Positions 18,486 to 27,197 of a DNA stretch of 64,000 bases are shown here, piece by piece. A program made the translations under genes and the position numbers. Positions within the stretch are counted from its first letter, which is position 1, and each line of letters opens with the position of its first letter. The notes below the pieces were generated by a model that searched no databases, was not told where the DNA came from, and was given only the letters and a program-made list of their open reading frames with translations. Source of the DNA: Chitinophaga sp. LS1 (GTDB lineage Bacteria; Bacteroidota; Bacteroidia; Chitinophagales; Chitinophagaceae); the NCBI RefSeq assembly GCF_034274695.1, contig NZ_CP128362.1, forward strand, positions 4,156,501 through 4,220,500, in the 5' to 3' direction.

Positions 18486-19516
18486 CTTGTCCTTTACCTT
18501 CTTCTGGTGTTGGTGAGATCATTACCCTGGGTCATGGTAGTGGTGGATTGATGACACATCAGTTGTTACAAACAGAGGTGTTTGATTTATTACACAATGA
18601 CTGGCTGGATCAGCAGCATGATGGGGCGACTTTTTCATTGAATGGAAAGGTGGCTTTTAGTACGGATAGTTATGTAGTGTCTCCTTTGTTTTTCCCTGGG
18701 GGGAATATTGGGGATCTGGCTATCAATGGTACGGTCAATGATCTGGCGATGTGTGGGGCGATGGCGCGGTATCTGTCATTGTCATTTATCATCGAAGAGG
18801 GGTTGGAGATATCTTTATTCAGAGAAGTGTTGCAGCATATTAAGGCGGCAGCGCAGGCAGCGGGAGTGGCGATAGTAACGGGCGATACGAAGGTGGTGGA
18901 GAGAGGAAAGGGAGATCAGTTGTTTGTAAATACATCGGGGATTGGACATATACATCCAAGGGCGGCTATTCATCATAACAGGATTGTGCCGGGTGATGTG
19001 GTGATCGTGAGTGGGGAGATTGCGACGCATGGGATGGCGATCATGAGTGTAAGGAAGGGATTGGAGTTTGAGACGGAGGTATGTAGTGATACAAGGCCAT
19101 TGCATGAGATGGTGGGGAAATTATTGGATTGTTTTGGAGAGCAGATAAAGTTTTTGCGGGATCCGACGAGGGGTGGATTGGCGTCCGTGTTGAATGAAAT
19201 GACGGAGGCGACGAAGTTGGGCGTGATGATGAATGAGGATAGTTTGCCAGTGAATGAGCAGGTGGCGGCGGCTTGTGAGATGTTGGGATTGGATCCGTTG
19301 TATGTGGCGAATGAGGGTATCATGGTGGCGATTGTGAGTGAGGCGGTGGCGCCCACATTGTTGGAGGTATTGAGGGGGATGAAGGGAGGAGAGCAGGCGG
19401 CGATCATTGGAACGGTGACGAAGGAGCATGCGGGGAAGGTCGTGTTGCAGAGTAGGATAGGTGGGCATAGGGTGGTGAATTTTTTGCCGGGAGAGCAGTT
19501 GCCGAGGATTTGTTAG
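18476..19516 (+). CDS. hypE: Carbamoyl dehydratase HypE
   Basis: PurM-like ATPase that dehydrates the carbamoyl group on its C-terminal cysteine to give the cyanide ligand. The product has 346 residues. The N-terminal part has LGHGSGG and the C-terminus ends PRIC, the essential tail in which the last residue is the modified cysteine. [12 protein letters not shown] and RDPTRGGLA motifs of the AIR-synthase fold are present. The start overlaps hypD. It completes hypA-B-F-C-D-E, so every general maturation factor is encoded here. A terminator candidate follows at 19654. Confidence 0.95.
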   Translation: MQLTCPLPSSGVGEIITLGHGSGGLMTHQLLQTEVFDLLHNDWLDQQHDGATFSLNGKVAFSTDSYVVSPLFFPGGNIGDLAINGTVNDLAMCGAMARYLSLSFIIEEGLEISLFREVLQHIKAAAQAAGVAIVTGDTKVVERGKGDQLFVNTSGIGHIHPRAAIHHNRIVPGDVVIVSGEIATHGMAIMSVRKGLEFETEVCSDTRPLHEMVGKLLDCFGEQIKFLRDPTRGGLASVLNEMTEATKLGVMMNEDSLPVNEQVAAACEMLGLDPLYVANEGIMVAIVSEAVAPTLLEVLRGMKGGEQAAIIGTVTKEHAGKVVLQSRIGGHRVVNFLPGEQLPRIC

Positions 19517-19653
19517 GGGAGAATTGGTGAGGTTAGTGTGATGGGGTTTTGCTGGTGAAGGATTTGCGGAAGAAGTGCCGGGGAGGTTTTAGTGTGATTG
19601 ATGTTTTATCAGGGATTTGCTGGTGTAGAAATATAAAATGAAAATTTAGTAGT

Positions 19654-19720
19654 CTCCATCCTGAAGGATGCATTTGTCCAGTTTAAATTGGCAGGCATTC
19701 ATTGGGATGGAGTTTTTTTT
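19654..19720 (+). terminator. Terminator candidate after the hyp operon
   Basis: CTCCATCC (19654-19661) pairs with GGATGGAG (19705-19712), followed directly by eight T (19713-19720). The loop is long (43 bases) and can fold further. It lies 137 bases after hypE; the stretch between is G/T-rich with no gene. Confidence 0.6.
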
Positions 19721-19766
19721 GTAATAGATATATGGCTGTAGGTTAATTTGCATAGGCGTTATTATT

Positions 19767-20696
19767 TTAGTTCGTGTAGGAGTATTTCTTGGGTTTCATC
19801 CCTATATGTTTTTCAAACAATCTTGTAAAGTGGCTGAGATTACTAAACCCCAATTTGTACCCTGTTTCCGACACTGATAGTTGTTGTTCTTTAATCAGGT
19901 ACGCAGCTTCCTTCATTCTCAGGGTCTGGTAATAATTGTAGATACTATCCCCAAAGATCTGTTTAAATAACCGTTGAATTTTACTTTCACTCATACCGGC
20001 TTGTTGTGCCAGTGCTTTGACGTCGGGTGTAATACTCAGGTCTTTAATAATTTCATTTCGTACATTATAAATGAGCTTTACATCTTCTCCGTTCAATGCG
20101 TAAGAAGTAGTGTGTTGTCGTTTCTGTAAATCTACAAAGAAAAGGTATATCAACTCTTCAGCTTTAAGGCGGAGGTAAAAATTTAATAATGCTGCAGGTG
20201 CGTGGGGAGTGATAATGTGTGCAGCTACATTTTGAATTTCAGGGGAAATGATTTCTTCATAGAGGTAGGAGGGTTGTTGTAAGAGAGAATGATTATTGAG
20301 CAAATCCTTCAGTAATTCCCCTTCGATAGTGATCATGATGGTAGTGATGAGGGTATTGGCGGGAAAAATGACTTCCATGGGAAGGTTGGGAGATGGTAGT
20401 TGAACGGCGGGAAGGAGGCGGATGTCTCCTTTGCGGGGTTGGGTGTTATGGAAGTTGAGGGTGAGGGTATCGGGTGATTCTCCCATACGGCTTCTTCTAT
20501 AAATCAGTTCTTCTTTGAGTTCGTAATGATGGAGCATCATGCGGAGGTTGGGGCCGAAGTCAAAGCCTTTCATATAACCATTGCCCAGGGAAGGAGGGAG
20601 CAAGATATGGCCTTTGGCTATGATAGTGCTGCCGGTAGCTTTCACAAAGGCGCGCATGGCGCCAATGCGCTCGGGAGAATTGAATTCGAAGATCAT
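19767..20696 (-). CDS. AraC-family transcriptional regulator
   Basis: The product has 309 residues. The C-terminal ~100 residues form the double helix-turn-helix (MSESKIQRLFKQIFG then LGFSNLSHFTRLFEKHIGM), ending with the usual KPKKY. The N-terminal two thirds is a sensor region with no recognised ligand motif. The gene is divergent from the flavin monooxygenase gene, with 90 bases between the start codons, so regulation of that gene is the simplest inference. No operator is evident in the gap. Confidence 0.88.
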   Translation of the reverse strand: MIFEFNSPERIGAMRAFVKATGSTIIAKGHILLPPSLGNGYMKGFDFGPNLRMMLHHYELKEELIYRRSRMGESPDTLTLNFHNTQPRKGDIRLLPAVQLPSPNLPMEVIFPANTLITTIMITIEGELLKDLLNNHSLLQQPSYLYEEIISPEIQNVAAHIITPHAPAALLNFYLRLKAEELIYLFFVDLQKRQHTTSYALNGEDVKLIYNVRNEIIKDLSITPDVKALAQQAGMSESKIQRLFKQIFGDSIYNYYQTLRMKEAAYLIKEQQLSVSETGYKLGFSNLSHFTRLFEKHIGMKPKKYSYTN

Positions 20697-20786
20697 TATT
20701 GACTGATTAGGACTATTTTTTGGCTAAAAGTAGCTATTTTATGCGGATAGCGTTACGGAACTTTGTTTGATCAAAAACGAAATTCT

Positions 20787-21884
20787 ATGAAGAAAATAGC
20801 CATTGTAGGTGGAGGCCCTGGAGGATTGACGCTAGCGCGTCTATTGCAGGTAAAGGGTGTCTCGTCAGTAAAAGTATATGAGAGAGATATCAATAAGGAT
20901 GCGAGGGTGCAGGGTGCGACTTTAGACTTGCATGAAGAGTCTGGTCTGGCGGCATTGCGTGAGGCTGGGTTAATACCGGCGTTTATGGAGAATTATCGCC
21001 CGGGGGCTGATAAGATCAGGATATTGGATAAGGATGCGAATATCATAGTGGACGAGCATGCAGGGCAGAAAGTGGAATACAGGCCGGAGATAGACAGGGG
21101 GCCGTTGAGAAAGATCCTCCTCGAATCATTGGCTGATGATACAGTGGTATGGGATAGTCAGTTTGCAGATATGGAGAGAAGTGGTGAAGGGTGGTTACTG
21201 CAATTTAAGAATGGTACGACGGCGTATGCGGATATTGTGGTGGGTGCTGACGGAGCGAATTCTAAAATAAGGCCGTTTTTAACCCCGATAAAGCCGTTTT
21301 TCGTTGGGATGACAGCCGTAGAAGGAAGTGTGTATGATGCCTCTGAAAAAGTGCCTGAAATGGTTGAATTGGTGAAGGGAGGGAAGTTGTTCATCTTTGG
21401 AGATAGTAAAACGTTGATAGTAAGTGCGAAGGGAGATGGGACGTTGTCTTTTTATGCAGGGTTTCAATCTGCGGCGGATTGGGAGATACAAGGTAGTGTG
21501 TTGGATTGGTTTAAGTCTGCGTTCAAAGGATGGGCGCCTATATATGAAAGTTTGATCGCGAATGTGTCAGGCGGAGTGATTCCAAGGCCGCAATATTGTA
21601 TGCCATTGGATCAGGATTGGGAGGCGCAGGCTAATTTGACAATGTTGGGAGATGCGGCGCATTTGATGCCTCCTTATGCAGGGGAGGGGGTGAATATGGC
21701 GATGCTGGATGCGTTGGAGTTAAGTCGTTGTTTGACGGAAGGTGAGGATATGCTTGCGGCGATTGCAAAGTATGAGAGAGAGATGAGGGAGCGGGCATCG
21801 GCTACAGCAGCGATGACGTTGGAGCAGACGGAGGTGTTGCATGGGCCGGATGCGATGCAGCATATGTTGGGGTTAGTGTCATAA
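20787..21884 (+). CDS. FAD-dependent monooxygenase, Tet(X)-like
   Basis: A class A flavoprotein monooxygenase of 365 residues. The ATG at 20787 opens directly into the FAD-binding MKKIAIVGGGPGGLTLARLL, so I reject the upstream TTG at 20763. The second FAD motif is GDAAHLMPPYAGEGVNMAML, close in pattern to the Tet(X) tetracycline-inactivating enzymes and related hydroxylases. Substrate cannot be deduced; Bacteroidota carry many such enzymes that do not inactivate drugs. It is divergent from an AraC regulator, a typical inducible pair. The glycine-rich motif and the DG motif (VGADGANSKIR) are intact, so activity is likely. Confidence 0.88.
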   Translation: MKKIAIVGGGPGGLTLARLLQVKGVSSVKVYERDINKDARVQGATLDLHEESGLAALREAGLIPAFMENYRPGADKIRILDKDANIIVDEHAGQKVEYRPEIDRGPLRKILLESLADDTVVWDSQFADMERSGEGWLLQFKNGTTAYADIVVGADGANSKIRPFLTPIKPFFVGMTAVEGSVYDASEKVPEMVELVKGGKLFIFGDSKTLIVSAKGDGTLSFYAGFQSAADWEIQGSVLDWFKSAFKGWAPIYESLIANVSGGVIPRPQYCMPLDQDWEAQANLTMLGDAAHLMPPYAGEGVNMAMLDALELSRCLTEGEDMLAAIAKYEREMRERASATAAMTLEQTEVLHGPDAMQHMLGLVS

Positions 21885-22058
21885 GAATGTTGGCGATATT
21901 AGTGTCATAAATTGATTTTTAGAAGAAGATTGGAGATTCGCTGACTGTAGTGTCCAAAATTGGTTCTAAAGATTAGGTTAGAAATGTGCATTCAATCGAT
22001 CATAATTTTATCCGTTTCAATACAAGCCCCCAGAAGCTTTCGGGATTTTCGATAGCAC

Positions 22059-22391
22059 TTGCTAGGAAGTGGCTTGACGGAGGCTAGAAGTTTCTTGACT
22101 GAGTTAAAAAGTGCAAATGATCGGTTTTATGTAACAATAAGCGACACCGAAAAATCAGAGGTGATCAACAATGCTTTCAGAGTATACCAGGGGATAATTG
22201 ATGATTGGCAGGTTGATAATGATTTCGAAATCGTGTCATCTTTTTTAGAAAATACTGATTATAAAATAGTAGCTGAAAAATTAAACAAAAACAGATCACT
22301 TATGTGGAAACGTGAGAAGAGCTTGAGGTATAAAGAATACGTTTCCTTAAAACAAGTGATATATTATTTAGGTCATAATCATCATGTGTAA
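22059..22391 (+). CDS. Uncertain: C-terminal part of a SatD-like protein, possibly a remnant
   Basis: The product is a 110-residue frame opened by TTG at 22061 or nearby, with an in-frame stop just upstream at 22053. The C-terminal half (VSSFLENTDYKIVAEKLNKN, then SLMWKREKSLRYKEY) looks like the small DNA-binding end of SatD-type proteins. The N-terminal cyclase-like half expected for that family is absent. Another frame just upstream (SGFSIALARKWLDGG) hints at lost coding sequence. I judge it a 5'-truncated gene or a short stand-alone form; function unknown. Confidence 0.4.
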   Translation: MLGSGLTEARSFLTELKSANDRFYVTISDTEKSEVINNAFRVYQGIIDDWQVDNDFEIVSSFLENTDYKIVAEKLNKNRSLMWKREKSLRYKEYVSLKQVIYYLGHNHHV

Positions 22392-22399
22392 ATTTAATT

Positions 22400-22759
22400 T
22401 TGTTAACAGCAGGTTTCGCAATTTCAGAAGTCATACTCGCATTTGCATTCGCAGCCATCGCCCAGATTTATTACAAGGAAATAAAAGGGTTTGAGTTCAA
22501 GTCTATACTTAAAGGCACTTTTGAAAGACTTTTTATCGCCATAGCCCTAATCCACGACCTTCTACATGCACTGACATTATTTAGTGCGCTGAAACTTGCC
22601 AACAGGTTAAAGCATAGTGAACCAGATTCAGCCCACAACAATAAGTTCAAAGACTACTATTTAATGGGAAATCTTGCTTCTGTAATTGTAGCAATATTCT
22701 ATACCCATGCATTTAAAGAATTTGATGCGATCCCTTTATTTAATACGATCTGCCCTTAG
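22400..22759 (+). CDS. Hypothetical multi-span membrane protein
   Basis: The product has about 119 residues from a TTG at 22400; the frame is open upstream into the previous gene, so the real start is unclear. It has hydrophobic spans at about 5-22, 43-64 and 87-105 and a conserved-looking FERLFIAIALIHD stretch. I do not recognise the family. It follows the SatD-like frame closely, and a protein pair of DNA-binding plus membrane protein is plausible. Its last 20 bases overlap the end of the convergent membrane protein gene. Confidence 0.5.
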   Translation: MLTAGFAISEVILAFAFAAIAQIYYKEIKGFEFKSILKGTFERLFIAIALIHDLLHALTLFSALKLANRLKHSEPDSAHNNKFKDYYLMGNLASVIVAIFYTHAFKEFDAIPLFNTICP

Positions 22760-23894
22760 CCACCATCACGCCAATCCCCGTCATCATCACCACGCCCGCA
22801 CTAAATAACCAATACACCACTGTCGGCGTACCACTCCCCCAAAAGTAAGCCATCACACACTGTGTCATCAATATCACTTCATTCGCAATCACTCCCGTAA
22901 TAAATATCATCAACCCTCCCTTATTCCCCTTCACCAACTTATTCAATATCAAAAAACCTAAAATCAAAAAGCTCACAAACCCTAACACCACCAAATGCAA
23001 ATACCCTATCACCACCGGTCTGAATCCGTAGGCAAACCTGCCCAATGCTGTTACCAACGTCAACACCTGCAATACAATCTTAATAATAAACGCCAGTGAA
23101 GCCAATACCCACAGCGGATGTAAATTCTTTATCACCGGCACCGCCAGTATTAAAAACACCAATGCCGCTAACTGTATCATCCCTGCCGCTCCTGCGATTG
23201 TATATATCCACCCTGCCGGATGAGACCATAACATAGACAAACAATACGCCGGGATACAGGCAATCGCCATCAAAATAACAAACACCTTACTGAAATTAGG
23301 TGCCAGGTAAATGTGAAATCGAGGTGCCGCCCAAAAGAACAATGCCATCACCGCAAAGGTGAACCAACCATTGTATTGAAAATGCAGGTAGAAGTAAATA
23401 GCATTGTTATAATAGACCATATCCCCCTTGCCAAACGCCAGCATGAACGGCCCCGCGCTGGAAATTAATAAAAATGCAATCGCCAGCCGTAAACAAGACT
23501 TTACCAAAGGAGGAAAACTGATATCTGCAATATCATTCAAATATGCAATAGCAAACCAAAAACTAAACACCACCGACAATGCTGAAAACGCAATTGACAC
23601 AGGTCCATATCCCTGTATCGTAAAACTGATCAGCATACCGAAACTGGCTACCTGGTTCAGCCAGAACTGGTAAGTATATGTTTTCCTATAAGGAATCAAA
23701 TAAACAAAACAGGTAAATAATATCGTCGTCACCCATCCTGAAAAGGCGAAATGAGAATGTGCGTGCAAGAGGCATTTGTAATCCAGCACTGGCAGAGGAA
23801 AAGCGGCTTTATATCTTAGTATCACTCCAAGAATGGATACTATCAGTAAATTTACTAAGGACAAATATGCCCATTTCTTAATGGTTTCAGACAT
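22740..23894 (-). CDS. Heme-copper oxidase subunit I-like membrane protein
   Basis: The product has 384 residues with about 12 predicted spans. HAHSHFAFSGW near 45-55 and YLHFQYNGWF near 168-177 resemble the heme-ligand regions of oxidase/NO reductase subunit I, and short proteins of this kind in Bacteroidota are often labelled cbb3-type subunit I. The protein is too short and lacks an obvious second His-His pair, so a full oxygen or nitric oxide reductase is doubtful. Its position beside the Crp/Fnr gene and the nos operon suggests a role in anaerobic or NO-related metabolism. This is inference. Confidence 0.65.
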   Translation of the reverse strand: MSETIKKWAYLSLVNLLIVSILGVILRYKAAFPLPVLDYKCLLHAHSHFAFSGWVTTILFTCFVYLIPYRKTYTYQFWLNQVASFGMLISFTIQGYGPVSIAFSALSVVFSFWFAIAYLNDIADISFPPLVKSCLRLAIAFLLISSAGPFMLAFGKGDMVYYNNAIYFYLHFQYNGWFTFAVMALFFWAAPRFHIYLAPNFSKVFVILMAIACIPAYCLSMLWSHPAGWIYTIAGAAGMIQLAALVFLILAVPVIKNLHPLWVLASLAFIIKIVLQVLTLVTALGRFAYGFRPVVIGYLHLVVLGFVSFLILGFLILNKLVKGNKGGLMIFITGVIANEVILMTQCVMAYFWGSGTPTVVYWLFSAGVVMMTGIGVMVAKGRSY

Positions 23895-23964
23895 ACACGT
23901 TTCCTTTATTAACGAATAGATCGCATTGCTGAAAAAATCACTTCATAGATACATCACTTACGCC

Positions 23965-24555
23965 TCACACATATACCTTCCCCTTATTCACCAGCAAATC
24001 TCCCTTCTTATACATCCCCCTGATCGTCCTTATCACCGTCTCCACCCTCAACCCTGTCATATCCGCAATCTGCTGCCTCGTCAACGTTACCCGTAACTTT
24101 CCCTGCAATAATTCCGGTACCGTATACCGCTTCAACACGCCTCTTATCAACACGGCCGGCTCACTACATGTCATCTCTCTTGATAAAATAGACTTCTGTC
24201 TCAACCGCATCGCCAGCAAAGTAGTAAATGCATAATGTATCTCCGGATTCTCTTTCAGCAACTGAATAAACGTGGGCTTCGGCAATCGTAAAATAACACT
24301 ATCACTATCAGCTACAGCCGCTGCCGGATAACCCATACCCGTAAATAGCGGCGGCTCTCCAAACGAGTCTCCTGCTACAAATATCCCCTGTATAAACTCC
24401 TTCCCATTCATGCCCGTGTTCACCATCCTGACTTCCCCGGATTCAATCTGGTAGTAAAAATGTGCTTCTTCCCCCTCGGTAAAGATAACCCGGCCTTTTT
24501 CCGCTGTTAACCGGATAGCACCCCATTTCCTCAGCAGGTCGGTGTGGATAATCAT
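23965..24555 (-). CDS. Crp/Fnr-family transcriptional regulator
   Basis: The product has 197 residues from the ATG at 24555 (MIIHTDLLRKW), which fits the family; a longer frame begins at 24678. A cyclic-nucleotide-binding-like beta barrel (GRVIFTEGEEAHFYYQIESG, GDSFGEPPLF) is followed by a winged helix-turn-helix (TLTRQQIADMTG, recognition helix RVETVIRTIRGM). In E. coli FNR the recognition helix reads VETISR; here the Glu and Arg that contact TGAT half-sites are kept and the Ser is Ile. There is only one cysteine, so an FNR-type 4Fe-4S oxygen sensor is excluded; a heme/NO-sensing DNR/NnrR-like mode is possible. It is divergent from the nos operon and is the likely user of the TGAT-N4-ATCA sites. 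Confidence 0.9.
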   Translation of the reverse strand: MIIHTDLLRKWGAIRLTAEKGRVIFTEGEEAHFYYQIESGEVRMVNTGMNGKEFIQGIFVAGDSFGEPPLFTGMGYPAAAVADSDSVILRLPKPTFIQLLKENPEIHYAFTTLLAMRLRQKSILSREMTCSEPAVLIRGVLKRYTVPELLQGKLRVTLTRQQIADMTGLRVETVIRTIRGMYKKGDLLVNKGKVYV

Positions 24556-24630
24556 TGTGAATGATTTATTAACTATACCAAAGCTAGCCCTACCCGTCAT
24601 CCGGATAAATGATTGAAAACAGTTTTCCTG

Positions 24631-24644
24631 ATGATTAGTATCAA
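24631..24644. promoter_or_regulatory. Crp/Fnr box, distal copy upstream of cytochrome c-nos
   Basis: ATGAT-TAGT-ATCAA matches the FNR consensus TTGAT-N4-ATCAA at 9 of 10 fixed positions. It lies between the divergent regulator and cytochrome c genes, 24 bp (centre to centre) from the second box. Confidence 0.65.
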
Positions 24645-24654
24645 GACCGTTTTT

Positions 24655-24698
24655 ATGATCTGGATCATATCCTCGCACTTTTAAGTAGCGTAATGTTG
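24655..24698 (+). promoter_or_regulatory. Crp/Fnr box and -7 element of the cytochrome c-nos promoter
   Basis: TGAT-CTGG-ATCA (24656-24667) is a perfect palindrome core. TAATGTTG at 24691-24698 matches TAnnTTTG at 5 of 6 fixed bases, with its TA exactly 30 bp from the palindrome centre, placing the box near -41 as in class II activation. The gene start is at 24733. Confidence 0.65.
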
Positions 24699-24732
24699 TA
24701 CTCAGGTATTGTCAGAACACAATCTTTAATAA

Positions 24733-25218
24733 ATGAAAAAGTACGTTTACATAGCAGTGCTCCTGGGGCTGACCTGGGCCTGCTCAAATAACAGCCAACC
24801 TCCCAAAGAGGAATCCCCGGCACCTGTAGTTGAAGACAATAGTCTTGCAAGTTCCAATTCTGCATCAGCATACGATTCCATCAAAGGGGCAGGGAAATTT
24901 ACTAATGTAGCCCTTAGCGCCACATTAGATCAGAAAATGATTGCCGCAGGCAAAACCGTGTACGAAGTAAAATGTGCCGCCTGCCATAAGCTAACCGACG
25001 AAAAGCTGGTGGGACCCGGCTGGAAAGGTGTTACGAAGAAAAAATCCGCTGAATGGATTATGAACTTTGTCACCAACACTGATGAGATGATCGACAAAGA
25101 TCCTCATGCTCAGGCTATGCTGGCAGTTTGTATGGTTCGCATGCCAAACCAGCACCTGACTGATGAGGAAACAAGAGACGTATTTGAATTTATGCGTAAC
25201 AATGATTCATCTAAATAG
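24733..25218 (+). CDS. Cytochrome c lipoprotein, electron donor candidate for NosZ
   Basis: The product has 161 residues with a lipoprotein signal (MKKYVYIAVLLGLTWAC, lipid Cys at 17), so it is membrane-tethered in the periplasm. One heme c site CAACH lies at 81-85, and M137 in RMPNQ is the likely sixth ligand. A cytochrome c gene next to nosZ is typical of clade II nos operons, where it is thought to feed electrons to the N2O reductase. It is the first gene of the operon, 88 bases behind a pair of Crp/Fnr boxes. The nosZ start lies 7 bases after its stop, or overlaps it if the upstream ATG is used. Confidence 0.92.
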   Translation: MKKYVYIAVLLGLTWACSNNSQPPKEESPAPVVEDNSLASSNSASAYDSIKGAGKFTNVALSATLDQKMIAAGKTVYEVKCAACHKLTDEKLVGPGWKGVTKKKSAEWIMNFVTNTDEMIDKDPHAQAMLAVCMVRMPNQHLTDEETRDVFEFMRNNDSSK

Positions 25219-25225
25219 TTATTCT

Positions 25226-27187
25226 ATGCGGTTATGTTCAATAGCGGTGCTTATCATAGCACTCGCATCCTGTAAACCACGTAATGAAGCCGGCGCCATC
25301 AATGCAGGTGCTGCTGAAAAAGTTTACGTTGCACCGGGTAAATACGACGAGTTCTACAACTTCGTTTCCGGTGGTTTTAATGGTCAGGTGTCTGTTTATG
25401 GTATTCCTTCTGGCCGTTTGCTCAAAATTATCCCTGTATTCTCTGTAATGCCTGAAAATGGCTATGGATATAGCGAAGAAACTAAACCTATGCTGGAAAC
25501 CTCTCACGGTTCTCTGCCATGGGATGACCAACACCACCTGGAACTGTCTCAGAAAGATGGTACCCCAGATGGTCGCTGGCTCTTCGCTAATGCCAACAAC
25601 ACTCCAAGGGTAGCACGTATCAACCTCGCTACTTTCAGAACAGAAGAGATCATCGAACTGCCTAACAGCGCCGGTAACCACTCTTCTCCTTTCTGTACTG
25701 AAAACACAGAATATGTAGTAGCGGGTACCCGCTTCAGCGTTCCTGTTGGTGACAATCAGGACGTACCTATCGCTGATTACAAGAAGTCTTTCAACGGTAC
25801 CGTGAGCTTTATCAAAATTGATTCCAGCAATGGTCGCATGTCTCTGGCTTTCCAGTTGCTGACCCCTGCTATCAACTTTGACCTGAGCCATGCCGGTAAA
25901 GGACCAAGCCACGACTGGTTCTTCTTTTCCTGCTACAATGTAGAACAGGCACATACCCTGCTTGAAGTAAACGCTTCTCAGCGTGATAAAGACTTCATCA
26001 TGGCGGTGAACTGGAAGAAAGCGGAAGAATTTATCCGTAATAACAAAGGTACATTGAAGAACTCCCGTTATGCACACAACGTGTATAATGAAACGACTCA
26101 CAGCGCTACTTCTGCTATCGAAACCAAAGTGCTGACACTGGATCCATCTCAACTGAAAGATTTCGTGTACTTCATTCCCTGTCCTAAATCTCCACATGGT
26201 GTTGATATCGACCCAAGCGGTGAATATATCGTAGGTAGTGGTAAACTGGCGGCACTCATTCCTGTATTCTCTTTTACCAAACTGATGACGGCAATTGAGA
26301 AGAAAGATTTTGATGGCGACTACCAGGGTATCCCTGTTGTTAAATACGAATCAGCCCTGTACGGTGAAGTACAGAAACCAGGCCTTGGTCCATTGCACAC
26401 TGAGTTCGACGGAAAGGGCAATGCGTATACTTCCTTCTTCGTTTCTTCCGAAGTAGTGAAATGGAGCATCAAAGACCTGAAAGTACTCGACAGAAAACCT
26501 ACTTATTATTCCGTAGGGCACCTGTGTATTCCAGGCGGCGATACCAAACATCCTTTTGGCAAATACCTGATTGCATATAACAAGATCACAAAAGACCGCT
26601 ATCTGCCTACAGGTCCTGAGCTGGCTCAAAGTGCACAGCTGTACGACATCTCAGGTGATAAGATGGAACTGTTGCTGGACTTCCCTACTGTAGGTGAACC
26701 TCACTATGCACAGGCACTGCCTGCTGACCTGATTAAGAATAACTCTGTGAAGTATTTCAAGATCGAGGAAAACAAACATCCTTATGTAACAAAGGGTGAA
26801 AAAGAAGCGAAGGTAGTTCGTGAAGGTAACAAAGTACATGTGTATATCACTTCTATACGTTCCCACTTTACACCTGATAACATCGAAGGTGTATGTGTTG
26901 GCGATGAAGTATATTTCCATGTTACTAACCTGGAACAGGATTGGGATATTCCACACGGCTTTGCTGTGAAAGGTGCTGCCAATGCAGAGATCCTGATCAT
27001 GCCTGGCGAAACCTGTACACTGAAGTGGGTACCAGATGCAGAAGGTGTTTATCCAATATACTGTACTGACTTCTGTAGCGCGTTGCACCAGGAAATGCAG
27101 GGTTATGTAAGAGTATCTAAAGCTGGTGCAAACACACCACTCAAGTACGGTACTAACCTACCTGATAGTGCAGTAGCGAAAAACTAA
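25226..27187 (+). CDS. nosZ: Nitrous oxide reductase, clade II (Sec/lipoprotein type)
   Basis: Catalyses N2O + 2H+ + 2e- to N2 + H2O in the periplasm. The start at 25226 gives a lipoprotein signal (MRLCSIAVLIIALASC); an in-frame ATG at 25202 is possible. There is no twin-arginine motif, which separates clade II from clade I enzymes. A seven-bladed propeller region with the CuZ histidine motif DDQHHLELS near residue 100 is followed by a cupredoxin domain with the CuA ligands C613, C617, H621 and M624 (CTDFCSALHQEM). Length is 653 residues. Plain overlap with a cytochrome c gene before and nosL, nosD, nosF, nosY after confirms the assignment. Confidence 0.96.
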   Translation: MRLCSIAVLIIALASCKPRNEAGAINAGAAEKVYVAPGKYDEFYNFVSGGFNGQVSVYGIPSGRLLKIIPVFSVMPENGYGYSEETKPMLETSHGSLPWDDQHHLELSQKDGTPDGRWLFANANNTPRVARINLATFRTEEIIELPNSAGNHSSPFCTENTEYVVAGTRFSVPVGDNQDVPIADYKKSFNGTVSFIKIDSSNGRMSLAFQLLTPAINFDLSHAGKGPSHDWFFFSCYNVEQAHTLLEVNASQRDKDFIMAVNWKKAEEFIRNNKGTLKNSRYAHNVYNETTHSATSAIETKVLTLDPSQLKDFVYFIPCPKSPHGVDIDPSGEYIVGSGKLAALIPVFSFTKLMTAIEKKDFDGDYQGIPVVKYESALYGEVQKPGLGPLHTEFDGKGNAYTSFFVSSEVVKWSIKDLKVLDRKPTYYSVGHLCIPGGDTKHPFGKYLIAYNKITKDRYLPTGPELAQSAQLYDISGDKMELLLDFPTVGEPHYAQALPADLIKNNSVKYFKIEENKHPYVTKGEKEAKVVREGNKVHVYITSIRSHFTPDNIEGVCVGDEVYFHVTNLEQDWDIPHGFAVKGAANAEILIMPGETCTLKWVPDAEGVYPIYCTDFCSALHQEMQGYVRVSKAGANTPLKYGTNLPDSAVAKN

Positions 27188-27197
27188 ACTGATCATA

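Noticed and set aside
20787..21884. Tetracycline resistance gene tet(X)
   Set aside because: Only the FAD motifs resemble Tet(X). These are shared by many hydroxylases, so I keep the general name.
22740..23894. Nitric oxide reductase NorB
   Set aside because: Too short, and the full set of heme and iron ligands is not visible; only oxidase-I-like segments are present.
25238..26197. Long minus-strand open frame (319 codons)
   Set aside because: It lies entirely antisense to nosZ, whose protein is unmistakable. The antisense translation has no recognisable features.
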